From positions 62,001-126,000 of the forward strand of contig NZ_FNOT01000013.1 in NCBI RefSeq assembly GCF_900107105.1: a stretch of DNA of 64,000 bases. Direction: 5' to 3'. Shown one piece after another: positions 51,547 through 61,367 of the stretch. Position numbers and translations under genes: made by a program. The notes below the pieces were generated by a model that was given only the letters and a program-made list of their open reading frames with translations, made no database searches and had not been told where the DNA came from. Numbering within the stretch: position 1 is the stretch's first letter; every line of letters begins with the position of its first letter. Source of the DNA: Geodermatophilus africanus (lineage in GTDB: Bacteria > Actinomycetota > Actinomycetes > Mycobacteriales > Geodermatophilaceae).

Positions 51547-52575
51547 GTGCCCGAGGCATTCACCGAGGTCCCCGTCCTGGACATCGCCGCCCTGCGCCAC
51601 GAGGGCGGTCCCGGCTACGCCGACGCGGTCCGCGAGCTGGGCGACGCCGCCCGCTCCGTCGGCTTCGCGCAGCTGGTCGGCCACGGCATCGACCCGTCGC
51701 TCTTCGACGGGCTGCTGGACGCCACCGAGCGGTTCTTCGCGCTGCCGCTCGAGGAGAAGATGCGCGTCCACATCGCCCGCTCCACCAACCACCGCGGGTA
51801 CGTACCGATCGGCGAGGAGGTGTTCGCCGGCGCGACGCCGGACCTCAAGGAGGCCTTCGACCTCTCGATCGACCTGCCCGCCGACGACCCCCGGTACCTG
51901 GCCGGCAACCCGCTGCTGGGCCCGAACCAGTGGCCGGACCTGCCGGGCTTCCGCGAGGCGGTGACCGCCTGGTACGACGCGGTCTTCGGGCTCTCCCGCA
52001 CCGTGCTGCGCGCCTTCGCCGTGGCGCTGGGAGAGGCCCCGGACCGCTTCGACCGGCACGTCACGACGCCGCCGTCGCAGCTGCGGCTCATCCACTACCC
52101 GTACGACGCCTCGGCCGCCGACCGGCCGGGCATCGGCGCGCACACCGACTACGAGTGCTTCACCCTGCTGCGGCCCACCGCGCCCGGGCTGCAGGTCATG
52201 AACTCGAGCGGGACCTGGCTCGACGTCCCGCTCGTCGAGGACGCCTTCGTGCTCAACACCGGTGACCTGCTGGAGGCCTGGACCAACGGCGTGTTCGTCG
52301 CGACGACCCACCGGGTGCGGAAGGTCTCCGAGGAGCGCTGGTCGTTCCCGCTGTTCTTCACCGTCGACTACGACACCCCGGTCGCCCCCCTGGACGGCTT
52401 CGTCCGGGAGGGGCGGCCCCCGATGGAGCCGCTGGTCGCCGGGGAGCACGTCTTCGCGCAGACCGCGCAGAGCTTCCGCTACCTGAGGGAGCGGCTCGCC
52501 GCCGGCGCCATCTCCCTGCCCGAGGGCGCGCGTCCGCTGTCCTCCTTCGGCCAGGAGGCGCGGCAGCCCGTCTGA
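51547..52575 (+). CDS. 2-oxoglutarate/Fe(II)-dependent oxygenase (isopenicillin N synthase-like)
   Basis: A 342-residue oxygenase. The N-terminal DIOX_N part ends VGFAQLVGHGIDPSLFDGLL. The iron site is H-x-D in GIGAHTDYECFTLL (His ~199) with the distal His in VATTHRV (~256), and the Arg-x-Ser 2OG site is represented by EERWSFPLFF. It hydroxylates or oxidatively cleaves an unknown substrate. In this operon an attractive but unproven role is release of guanidine or urea from a guanidino compound, as plant homoarginine hydroxylases of this superfamily do. It starts 13 bases after the preceding gene. Confidence 0.88.
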   Translation: MPEAFTEVPVLDIAALRHEGGPGYADAVRELGDAARSVGFAQLVGHGIDPSLFDGLLDATERFFALPLEEKMRVHIARSTNHRGYVPIGEEVFAGATPDLKEAFDLSIDLPADDPRYLAGNPLLGPNQWPDLPGFREAVTAWYDAVFGLSRTVLRAFAVALGEAPDRFDRHVTTPPSQLRLIHYPYDASAADRPGIGAHTDYECFTLLRPTAPGLQVMNSSGTWLDVPLVEDAFVLNTGDLLEAWTNGVFVATTHRVRKVSEERWSFPLFFTVDYDTPVAPLDGFVREGRPPMEPLVAGEHVFAQTAQSFRYLRERLAAGAISLPEGARPLSSFGQEARQPV

Positions 52576-52651
52576 CCGCTCCTCCCACCCCGGCAACGGC
52601 GCCGGGACTCCGCACCGCCTCCCCCATCCCCTCCCGTCCTGGAGTCCCGCC

Positions 52652-54139
52652 ATGCTCGTTGCCGGTGTCGGTCTGTGCATGCTCGTCCTCACGGCCAGCG
52701 GCCTCGTCTCCGTCCGGAGAGTCCGCGGCGACACGACCAACTACCTGGTCGCCGGCCGCAGCCTGTCCGCCGGGCTGGTGGGCGCCGTGCTCGTCTCCCA
52801 GGCCGTCGACTCGAACGCCACCCTCGGCAACGCCGACCTGGCCGCGTCGTTCGGGTTCTGGGCCGGCGCGGCCCTGCCGATCGGGTTGGCCCTGTGCCTG
52901 CTCCTCATGGGGCTGTTCTTCGCGCGGCGGATGCACCAGGCCGGCGTCGTCACGCTGCCGGAGTACTTCCGCGCGCGGTTCGGCCGCGGCGTGGAGTTGT
53001 CCGCGTCGGTGCTCACCGTCGGCAGCTTCGCGATCCTGCTGGCCGGCAACCTGGTCGCGCTCGGCTTCCTGCTCGAGCGGTTCCTCGGCGTCAGCTACAC
53101 CGTCGGCATCCTGCTCACCGTCCCGCTGGCCCTGCTGTACACGATCACCGGCGGGATGTTCGCCAGCGTCTACACGGGTGTCGCTCAGGTCGCCATCAAC
53201 GTCGTCGGCGTCGTCGCGCTGGTCGTGTGGATGGCCACCACGCACGGGCTCGCGGCCCCCGAGGGGCTCGGCGCCGGTCACCTGGAGCAGCTCACCTCCG
53301 CCGACTCCGGTGCGGTGGTCAACTGGGCGACGATCATCGCGCTCGGGCTGGGCAACCTCGTGGCGATCGACCTCATGCAGCGGGTGTTCTCCTCCCGCAG
53401 CCCCGGGACGGCGCAGCGGGCCTGCTTCTCCGCCGCGACCGGCATCCTGCTGTTCTGCCTGCCGCTGTCGTTCGTCGCGGTCGCCGCCGTGAGCGTCGTG
53501 GGGGACGCCGCCGCCGACGGGCCGATCCTCTACACGCTGCTCGGCGACCACGCCCCGGTGTGGCTGGCCGTCATCGTGATCTCCGGCCTGCTGGCGGCCA
53601 CGGTGACGACGGTCAGCGGGGTCCTGCTCAGCACCGCGTCGGTGCTGGTGCGCAACGTGCTCCGGGTCGACGCGCACGCCCCGGTGATGACACCGCGCAT
53701 CCTCCGTGCCACCCGGCTGGCGACCCTGCCGATGGCCGCGCTGGCCGCGCTGGTGGCGCTGCGCGTGCCGCAGACCGGCATCCTGCTGACCCTCGCCTTC
53801 GACCTGCTGCTCGCCAGCCTCGTCGTCCCCTTCGTCCTGGGGCTGTACTGGCGGCGCGGCGGGGCCCCCGCCGCCGTGGCGGCGATCGTGGTGGGCATCG
53901 GAGTGCGCCTGGCGTCCTTCGTCCTCACGCCGACGATCTACGGGGTCGACAACACGCTGCTGTACGTCCCGAACGACGTGGTGACCTCGGCCGTGGACGG
54001 CTGGTCGACGATATGGGCCGGTACGGCCTCGCTGGTGGCCTACGTGGCGGTCGCGGCAGCCAGCCGGCGCCGCACCCCCGCCGACGAGCCGGCCGTGCTG
54101 CCGGTGCCGGTCGCACCCGACCTCGCGGCCACCCGCTGA
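52652..54139 (+). CDS. Sodium:solute symporter (SSS family)
   Basis: A 495-residue transporter with about 13 hydrophobic segments. Typical SSS features are TTNYLVAGRSLSAGLVGAVL, then SQAVDSNATLGNADLA in the first helices and PEYFRARFGRGVELSAS between helices 3 and 4. LYTITGGMFASVYTGVAQVA is the conserved helix 5 region. Members import urea, amino acids, betaines or acetate with Na+. Given the operon, it probably brings in the nitrogen substrate that the oxygenase or carboxylase consumes. A CCTGGAG site precedes the ATG. Confidence 0.88.
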   Translation: MLVAGVGLCMLVLTASGLVSVRRVRGDTTNYLVAGRSLSAGLVGAVLVSQAVDSNATLGNADLAASFGFWAGAALPIGLALCLLLMGLFFARRMHQAGVVTLPEYFRARFGRGVELSASVLTVGSFAILLAGNLVALGFLLERFLGVSYTVGILLTVPLALLYTITGGMFASVYTGVAQVAINVVGVVALVVWMATTHGLAAPEGLGAGHLEQLTSADSGAVVNWATIIALGLGNLVAIDLMQRVFSSRSPGTAQRACFSAATGILLFCLPLSFVAVAAVSVVGDAAADGPILYTLLGDHAPVWLAVIVISGLLAATVTTVSGVLLSTASVLVRNVLRVDAHAPVMTPRILRATRLATLPMAALAALVALRVPQTGILLTLAFDLLLASLVVPFVLGLYWRRGGAPAAVAAIVVGIGVRLASFVLTPTIYGVDNTLLYVPNDVVTSAVDGWSTIWAGTASLVAYVAVAAASRRRTPADEPAVLPVPVAPDLAATR

Positions 54140-54191
54140 GGCCGGTCGCGGCGGCGGTGCGCGCGGCAGGGGCCCCGGCGGTCCTGCCTGG

Positions 54192-54197
54192 CACGAT
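54192..54197 (+). promoter_or_regulatory. -10-like CACGAT, probable leaderless start of the TetR gene
   Basis: CACGAT ends 7 bases before GTG 54205. No Shine-Dalgarno sequence is visible. A GGCAGG...CCTGCC stem around 54170-54187 precedes it and may end the upstream operon. Confidence 0.35.
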
Positions 54198-54204
54198 CGG
54201 GTCC

Positions 54205-54906
54205 GTGCGCACCGCCGGCCGCCCCCGGCTCGAGGACCGCAGACGTCCCGGGCACACCGCCCGCGAGGAGGTGCTGGACGCCGCAGGGGAGCTGTTCACC
54301 ACCCGGGGCTACGCCGCCACCTCGACCCGCCGGATCGCCGAGGCGGTGGGCATCCGGCAGGCCTCGCTCTACCACTACTTCCGCACCAAGGACGACATCC
54401 TGGAGGTCCTGCTCAGCGGCACGGTGACCCGGCCGCTGAGCGCCTGCGCGCACTTGATGCGGATGACCCTCCGCCCCGCCGTCCGGCTGCACGCGCTCAC
54501 ACTCCTGGACTCCCGACAGCTGTGGGACGGCCCGTGGAACCTGGGGATCCTGTACCTCCTGCCGGAGGTGCGGACCGAGCGCTTCGCCCGGTTCCACCGC
54601 GCACGCGACGACCTCCGGAACCGCTACCGGGAGCTCTCGCGGGCGGTGGTGGCCGACCTGCCCCCGCCAGCGCCCGACGTCCTGACCGCGGACCCCGACG
54701 ACGACGTCGTCTTCCGGCTGACCGAGACCCTGCCCAACCTGCGCGCCGACGGCCTCGGTTCGCCCGACCAGCCGGTGCGCACCGCGGACCTGGCGCTGCA
54801 CGCGCTGGGCTGGCGCGGCGACTGGGCTCAGCTGCGGTCGGTGTCCCGGACCGCGGGAGCGGACGTCGCCGCGGCGGCGGAGCGGTCGGATGACAGGGCG
54901 GGGTGA
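54205..54906 (+). CDS. TetR-family transcriptional regulator
   Basis: A 233-residue TetR regulator. The helix-turn-helix reads REEVLDAAGELFTTRGYAAT, then STRRIAEAVGIRQASLYHYF, then RTKDDILEVLL. The C-terminal part is a typical ligand-binding helical bundle. It lies just downstream of the symporter in the same direction but seems to have its own leaderless promoter. It may regulate the nitrogen operon or itself. A decayed AraC fragment follows immediately on the other strand. Confidence 0.84.
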   Translation: MRTAGRPRLEDRRRPGHTAREEVLDAAGELFTTRGYAATSTRRIAEAVGIRQASLYHYFRTKDDILEVLLSGTVTRPLSACAHLMRMTLRPAVRLHALTLLDSRQLWDGPWNLGILYLLPEVRTERFARFHRARDDLRNRYRELSRAVVADLPPPAPDVLTADPDDDVVFRLTETLPNLRADGLGSPDQPVRTADLALHALGWRGDWAQLRSVSRTAGADVAAAAERSDDRAG

Positions 54907-55145
54907 GCCCGGCCGGCTCCCCGGCGGCCACGTCGGTGTCCCGGAGGAACGGGGACTCCCCGCGCGGCCACGTGCCGACGCTGCAGTCGGCGGGTGGGTT
55001 CGGAGCGGGCGACCCGCTCCGCCTGCTCGGGCGGGAGGCGGTGGCCAGCCGGAACTGCTCGCTCGGGTGCCGACGGCTCCAGCCGACGTGCGCGGCGAGG
55101 TCCTCGACCCGGCAGCGGCCGGCGCCGCGGTGCACCAGGCGCCTT
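54907..55145 (-). pseudogene. Decayed copy of the AraC-regulator 3' end
   Basis: Read on the minus strand, this segment encodes VHRGAGRCRVEDLAAHVGWS, then RRHPSEQFRLAT, then in another frame EQAERVARSEPTRRL, and finally CSVGTWPRGESPFLRD. It matches the intact AraC protein at 42.7-43.5 kb (GRCRVEDLAAHVGWSRRH, CSVGTWLREELPF). About 33 residues of the second helix-turn-helix are deleted and there is at least one frameshift. DNA identity to 42.9-43.05 kb is high. It is non-functional and marks an old duplication. Confidence 0.78.
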
Positions 55146-55173
55146 CGGTCCCGGCGCCTCGGCCACGGGGCCG

Positions 55174-56268
55174 TCAGGCCGTCTCCGGGACCAGCTCCGT
55201 GCGCGGCGCGGAGTTCGGCGTCCTTCGCCACGACCGGTTCCGCCGCCAGAACACGTAGGTGGCCAGGCCGAGCGGGATCGGCAGGACGTAGGTCAGGGCG
55301 CGGTAGACCAGGACCGCCGCGGCGACCGAGGCGCGCGCCCCGCCGGCCGCGGACAGCCCGGTGATCAGGGCCAGCTCGACCACGCCGAGCCCGCCCGGGG
55401 TGAACGGGACGGCGGTCAGCAGCCGGGCGAAGGCGAACACGGCCAGCACCTCGGTCCACCCGACCTCGCTGCCGCTCACCCCGGCGAACCGCAGTGCGAG
55501 CAGCAGGACGAGGAACAGCGAGAGGTGGCTGACGAGGGTGGCCAGTGTGATCCAGTGCCAGCGGGCGTGCAGCAGCAGCGCGGTGCGGTCGCGGAACCGG
55601 CTCGTGGCTCGCTCCCAGCCCTGCACCGGGGGGCGGTGCACGATGCGCAGCAGCGCCGAGACGGCCCGACCGGCGACCGTCCCGATGCGGGCGGCGCTCT
55701 CGCGGCTGCGCAGCAGCAGGCCGAGGACCACCACGGCGGCGGCCAGTCCGGCCACACCGGCCAGGCCGGCGGCCAGCCGGCCGGCGGTCGGCGGGGCGGT
55801 GAACGCGAGCAGGGCCAGCGCGAGCACCGGCGTCCCGAGCTTGACGAAGTTGTTCCACAGCCCCGAGACGAGCAGGGACACCGACGTGCGGGACCGGGAG
55901 AAGCCCCACGAGGAGTTCATCCCGTAGGTCAGCCCCAGGGCGAGGGCCGCGCCGCCGACCACCGTGTTGGACACCGCCGTCGTGGTCAGGCTCGACACCG
56001 TCGCCTGCCGCAGCGTCAGCCCCGGCATCGTCGCGACCATCACGAACTGGTAGGTGGCGAGGTTCCACGTCGCGACCAGCAGGAGGACGACGACCTCGAC
56101 GGCCGTCATGCCCGCGACGGTGGCCCAGACGTCGGACAGGCTGGTGAACTGCGGCAGGAACCACGCGAAGACGGCGACGACGAGCGCGACCGACAGCAGT
56201 GGCCCCAGCGCCCTGCGCCACGGTGGCCGCCGGCGTCGCTCCCCGGCGACCGGTGCTGCGGCGGTCAC
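55174..56268 (-). CDS. Lysylphosphatidylglycerol synthase/flippase-like membrane protein (UPF0104)
   Basis: A 364-residue protein with about eight membrane helices, of the LPG synthase transmembrane/AglD family: WNLATYQFVMVATMPGLTLR, then AVSNTVVGGAALALGLTYGM, and the conserved FTPGGLGVVELALITGL (PGGxGxxE motif). These act in transfer or flipping of lipid-linked molecules. GTG 56268 overlaps the stop of the lipoprotein gene. It is the last gene of a three-gene envelope operon. Confidence 0.85.
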   Translation of the reverse strand: MTAAAPVAGERRRRPPWRRALGPLLSVALVVAVFAWFLPQFTSLSDVWATVAGMTAVEVVVLLLVATWNLATYQFVMVATMPGLTLRQATVSSLTTTAVSNTVVGGAALALGLTYGMNSSWGFSRSRTSVSLLVSGLWNNFVKLGTPVLALALLAFTAPPTAGRLAAGLAGVAGLAAAVVVLGLLLRSRESAARIGTVAGRAVSALLRIVHRPPVQGWERATSRFRDRTALLLHARWHWITLATLVSHLSLFLVLLLALRFAGVSGSEVGWTEVLAVFAFARLLTAVPFTPGGLGVVELALITGLSAAGGARASVAAAVLVYRALTYVLPIPLGLATYVFWRRNRSWRRTPNSAPRTELVPETA

Positions 56269-56854
56269 GGCGCCCCGTCCTCCGCCGCGGGGCCGTCGAG
56301 GTGCAGCCGGCCGCCGCTCTCCTCGTGCACGTGCGCCGCCACGTCCGCGCGGCGGACCACGTCGATGCTCTCGGTGGCCACCGCCAGGGGCTCCGCGCGG
56401 TAGTCGCCGTCGAGCCGGAAGACCATCGCCAGGCACCCGCCGTCGAAGACGTAGAACCGGGTGCCAACGTACTGCGGGTGGACCTGGGTCACCAGTTCCA
56501 GGCGGCGCAGCCCCTCCCGGTCGCTCGGGATCTCGGTGGCGCCCCGAGTGTTGCAGGCCTCGGTCAGCCGCGCCTCGATGGCCCGGACGCCGTCCCGGTC
56601 GGAGTCCAGCCAGAACCCGCCGGAGCCGTCGCGGACCTCGACCTCGGCCAGGCGCCAGCCCAGGGGGACGGCGTCCAGGCACGGCAGCCAGGACGCGGAG
56701 GGCACCGCCTGCGCCATGAGGACCACCCCGCGGGCAGGCTCGCCGTCGTCCCCCGCCCGGCAGGCCAGCTCGTCGCTGCCCAGGGACGCCGGCGCCGCGC
56801 ACCCGGCCAGCAGGGCGGCCGCGAGGGCCGCTGCGGGGGACAGCCACCGGGGCC

Positions 56855-56858
<4 letters not shown>
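56265..56858 (-). CDS. Secreted lipoprotein
   Basis: A 197-residue protein beginning VRPRWLSPAAALAAALLAGC, a lipoprotein signal with lipobox LLAGC (Cys 20). The mature part has SWLPCLDAVPLGWRLAEVEV, then FWLDSDRDGVRAIEARL, and other alternating strands; no catalytic motif is seen. GTG 56858 overlaps the upstream TGA, and its own stop overlaps the next start, so it is tightly coupled to the PAP2-kinase and flippase-like genes. Probably an outer-face envelope component. Confidence 0.75.
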
Positions 56859-58579
<1,721 letters not shown>

Positions 58580-58682
58580 GCCGTGGAAGGGTCCTCCCCG
58601 GGGCGGCGCGCGACCATCCCCTTTGGTCCCGGATGCGGCTACGTTGCGCGGAGGCACACCCCGGCATGGGGGAGGAGGCGCC

Positions 58683-59603
58683 GTGCGACCTTCCCGCGCC
58701 CGGCTGGCCGGCGCGCTCGCGCTCCTCCTGGTGACGACGCTGGGGACCGCCTGCGGCAGCACGGCGGCGGAGCCGTCCCCGGCGACGGAGCCGACGACCG
58801 AGACCGTGCTGATCGCGTCCTACGACTTCCAGGAGAACCAGATCCTGGCCGAGGTGTACGCCGAGGCCGCCCGGCGGGACGGCGTGCCCGTCGTGGTCGA
58901 CCACGGCATCGGCACGCGGGAGGTCGTCGCGCCGGCCCTGCAGCAGGGCGTGGTCCACGCCGTCATCGACTACCTCGGCACGGCGCTCGCGTTCGCCCGT
59001 CCGCAGACCGAGCCCGGGGAGCGCTCGCCGGGCGAGCTGCACGCCGCGCTGCGGCTCACCCTCGGGGCGCACGGCGTGACGGTGCTCCGGGCCGCCGCTG
59101 CCGAGGACCAGAACGGCTTCGCCGTCGCCCGGTCCTTCGCGGAGGCGCACGGCGTCCAGCGGCTGTCGGACCTCGCCCCGCTCGCCCCGCAGCTCCGGTT
59201 CGGCGGCCCCCCGGAGTGCCCGGAGCGGCCGTTCTGCCTGCAGGGTCTGCGGGAGGTCTACGGCCTGGAGTTCGGCGAGGTCGAGGCGATGCCCTCGCGG
59301 GTGGCGACCGTCGAGGCGCTGGTCTCGGGCCGGATCGACGTCGGCCTGGTCGAGACGACCGCCGCCCGGCTGGCGGTCGCGCCGATCGTGCTGCTGGCCG
59401 ACGACCGGGGACTCCAGCCGCACGAGAACGTCGTCCCCCTGGTGCGCACCGACGTTCTCGAGCGCTACGAGCGTCTCGAGCCGGCGTTCGACGCGGTCAG
59501 CGCCCGGCTGACCACCCAAGCCCTCGTGGAGCTCAACCGCGCCGTGGAGCTCGACGGCCTGACGCCCGCCGAGGCCGCCGCCCGGTGGTGGGACGGCGGT
59601 TGA
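58683..59603 (+). CDS. Orphan osmoprotectant/glycine-betaine-type substrate-binding lipoprotein
   Basis: A 306-residue OpuAC-type binding protein. The signal peptide ends in the lipobox LGTACGS (Cys ~25). The mature protein has TVLIASYDFQENQILAEVYA (the usual 'FxEQxILgeiya' helix), DHGIGTREVVAPALQQG, and VIDYLGTAL (usual 'DlxPEYtGT'). It probably binds a quaternary amine. GTG 58683 has GGGGGAGGAGG upstream and TACGTT at about 58.64 kb. No permease or ATPase is adjacent, which is unusual. Divergent from the PAP2-kinase operon. Confidence 0.85.
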   Translation: MRPSRARLAGALALLLVTTLGTACGSTAAEPSPATEPTTETVLIASYDFQENQILAEVYAEAARRDGVPVVVDHGIGTREVVAPALQQGVVHAVIDYLGTALAFARPQTEPGERSPGELHAALRLTLGAHGVTVLRAAAAEDQNGFAVARSFAEAHGVQRLSDLAPLAPQLRFGGPPECPERPFCLQGLREVYGLEFGEVEAMPSRVATVEALVSGRIDVGLVETTAARLAVAPIVLLADDRGLQPHENVVPLVRTDVLERYERLEPAFDAVSARLTTQALVELNRAVELDGLTPAEAAARWWDGG

Positions 59604-59648
59604 GCGGCCCCGCCGGAGCGCGGCGGCGCGGCCGCGGGCCGACCGTGT

Positions 59649-59693
59649 GCGCTGGTGCGCGGTTCCGCGGCCGGCGGAACCGCGCACCAGCGC
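59649..59693. terminator. 20-bp perfect hairpin after the binding-protein gene
   Basis: 59649-59668 and 59674-59693 are exact reverse complements with a 5-base loop. Outer arms GGCCGAC/GTCGGCC extend it with a small bulge. It stands about 45 bases after the binding-protein stop. Confidence 0.65.
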
Positions 59694-59739
59694 ACCGTCG
59701 GCCGGCCCGGGGACGATGCAGCGGCTCCGCCCGGGAGGG

Positions 59740-59995
59740 GAGCCCCTGGACTGGGTGTCGATGTGGGTCTGGACGGTGGCGACGTCGGTGGTGGTCGTGT
59801 CGATCCGGTCGAGCATCGGGTCAGCACGAGGGCGTGGTGTTCGGTGGACCGGCCGGTCAGCGCCTCGGCCAGCCGGGCGGTCTCGGGGCGCAGGCCGCCG
59901 CGGCCCAGAGCGGCCAGCACCGCGGGCTCGCGCTCATCGGCGGTCAGCAGGGGCGTGATCGACCGCCCGGAGGCGCCGCACGGGTCACTCACCAC
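59740..59995 (-). pseudogene. IS110-family transposase remnant
   Basis: The minus strand reads ITPLLTADEREPAVLAALGR, then LAEALTGRSTEHHALVLTR, then, after a one-base shift, MLDRIDTTTTDVATVQTHID. This resembles the central part of IS110 transposases ('LxGRFxxHHAxLLxxMLxRIDxxdxxIaxL'). Both catalytic ends are missing, so it is a relic. It marks an accessory junction before the DNA-repair and STAND genes. Confidence 0.55.
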
Positions 59996-60162
59996 GTGCC
60001 CGGGAACGCGCGGACGGGCGGCTGGCGCAGGCTGTCAGCCGACAGGGCTCGTCGCACCCGGATCATCCACCGCTTGCACGAGCATCTCCCGGCGGGACCT
60101 GCACAGGAGACCCGGACCGTCGTCGTGGACTGGATACTCCACGTGGTGCACAGGAGGCTGAG

Positions 60163-60849
60163 ATGGCTCATTCGGTGGTGACCGGGGCGACGGTGGCCGA
60201 GGTGATGGCCGAGCTGGCCGAGCTCGAGGACCCCAGGATCCGGGAGGTGAACGCCAAGCACGGTGACGACCACGGCGTGAACCTCAGCAAGCTGCGCGCG
60301 CTCGCCAAGCGGCTGAAGACCCAGCAGGAACTCGCGCGCGGGCTGTGGGAGACCGATGACACCGCCGCGCGACTGCTGGCGATCCTGATCTGCCGGCCGA
60401 AGGCGTTCGAGCGGGACGAGTTGGACACCATGCTGCGTCGCGCACGAACCCCCAAGGTGCACGACTGGCTCGTGAACTACGTGGTCAAGAAGAACCCGAA
60501 CTGCGAAGAGCTTCGCCTGGCCTGGTCCGCCGACCCCGACCCGGTGGTCGCGAGTGCCGGCTGGGCGCTGACCACCGAACGAGTGGCGAGGCAGCCCGAA
60601 GGCCTCGACCTCCCAGGACTTCTCGACGTCATCGAGGCAGAGATGAAGGACGCCCCGGACCGCTTGCAGTGGGCGATGAACCACTGCCTCGCCCAGATCG
60701 GGATCGAGCACGCCGAGCACCGCGCCAGGGCGATCGACATCGGTGAGCGCTTGGAAGTGCTCAAGGACTACCCGACGCCCCCGAACTGCACGTCCCCGTT
60801 CGCGCCCATGTGGATCTCCGAGATGGTGGGCCGACAGCCCCACGTGTGA
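60163..60849 (+). CDS. AlkD-like DNA alkylation repair protein
   Basis: A 228-residue all-helical protein of the DNA alkylation repair (HEAT-like) family: LRALAKRLKTQQELARGLWE, then LLAILICRPKAFERDELDTM, VHDWLVNYVVKKNPNCEELR, and the long WALTTERVARQPEGLDL segment. Family members such as AlkD excise alkylated bases with HEAT repeats. This branch carries a MWISEMVGRQ C-terminus. CAGGAGG is about 7 bases before ATG. GC content is lower than in neighbours, hinting at transfer. Monocistronic. Confidence 0.78.
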   Translation: MAHSVVTGATVAEVMAELAELEDPRIREVNAKHGDDHGVNLSKLRALAKRLKTQQELARGLWETDDTAARLLAILICRPKAFERDELDTMLRRARTPKVHDWLVNYVVKKNPNCEELRLAWSADPDPVVASAGWALTTERVARQPEGLDLPGLLDVIEAEMKDAPDRLQWAMNHCLAQIGIEHAEHRARAIDIGERLEVLKDYPTPPNCTSPFAPMWISEMVGRQPHV

Positions 60850-61367
60850 GGGGTTCCGCATCTCGCCTCTCGAGCTGTCCTGCGACCTCGCTCACCCCAC
60901 GACCTGCCGACCATCTGCAGTCCTCCGGTGCCCACCGAGCCTGTGAGCACAGCTCAGACGGTGGACTTGACCCCATCGAGCAGCCGCGTCCGCCAAGGTG
61001 GTGTACCACGGCCGCACTCCTCGCCTCACCGCGACTCCCACACCCGCTACGAGAGCATCACCACGTAGGACAAGCTCTGACTCTGAGCCATGAGCGATCG
61101 GCCCGGTTGTCCACCGCGCCTCTACGACTGCTGCGCGACCCGCGGGGGAGTCCAGGGGTGACGTGTCTGGGACAGCCGGAGCATCATCCGGCACACGTTC
61201 TCCGTGCTTCCGGATGAGGAGGAGGTGGACGGCATCGGCATGGGTTCCGACAACGGCGCGACCGACCCCACCTCGTCGGCTCTCCGTGAGGGCGCCGACG
61301 TGCTGTCGACCGAGTCGCGGGCCTCGCGGCGATTCTGACCGCCTGACCCGTCCGAGGGAGGACCGCT
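60850..61367. other. Intergenic region, no confident gene
   Basis: About 520 bases. A plus-strand open frame ending at a TGA near 61338 has acidic coding-like composition (VLPDEEEVDGIGMGSDNGAT) but no good start. It could be a small gene or a decayed end. The rest has lower GC and shadow-like frames only. Confidence 0.35.

Noticed and set aside
60892-61194. 100-codon minus-strand frame in the intergenic region
   Set aside because: No ribosome-binding site, no recognisable motif, and a composition that changes midway; not enough to call a gene.
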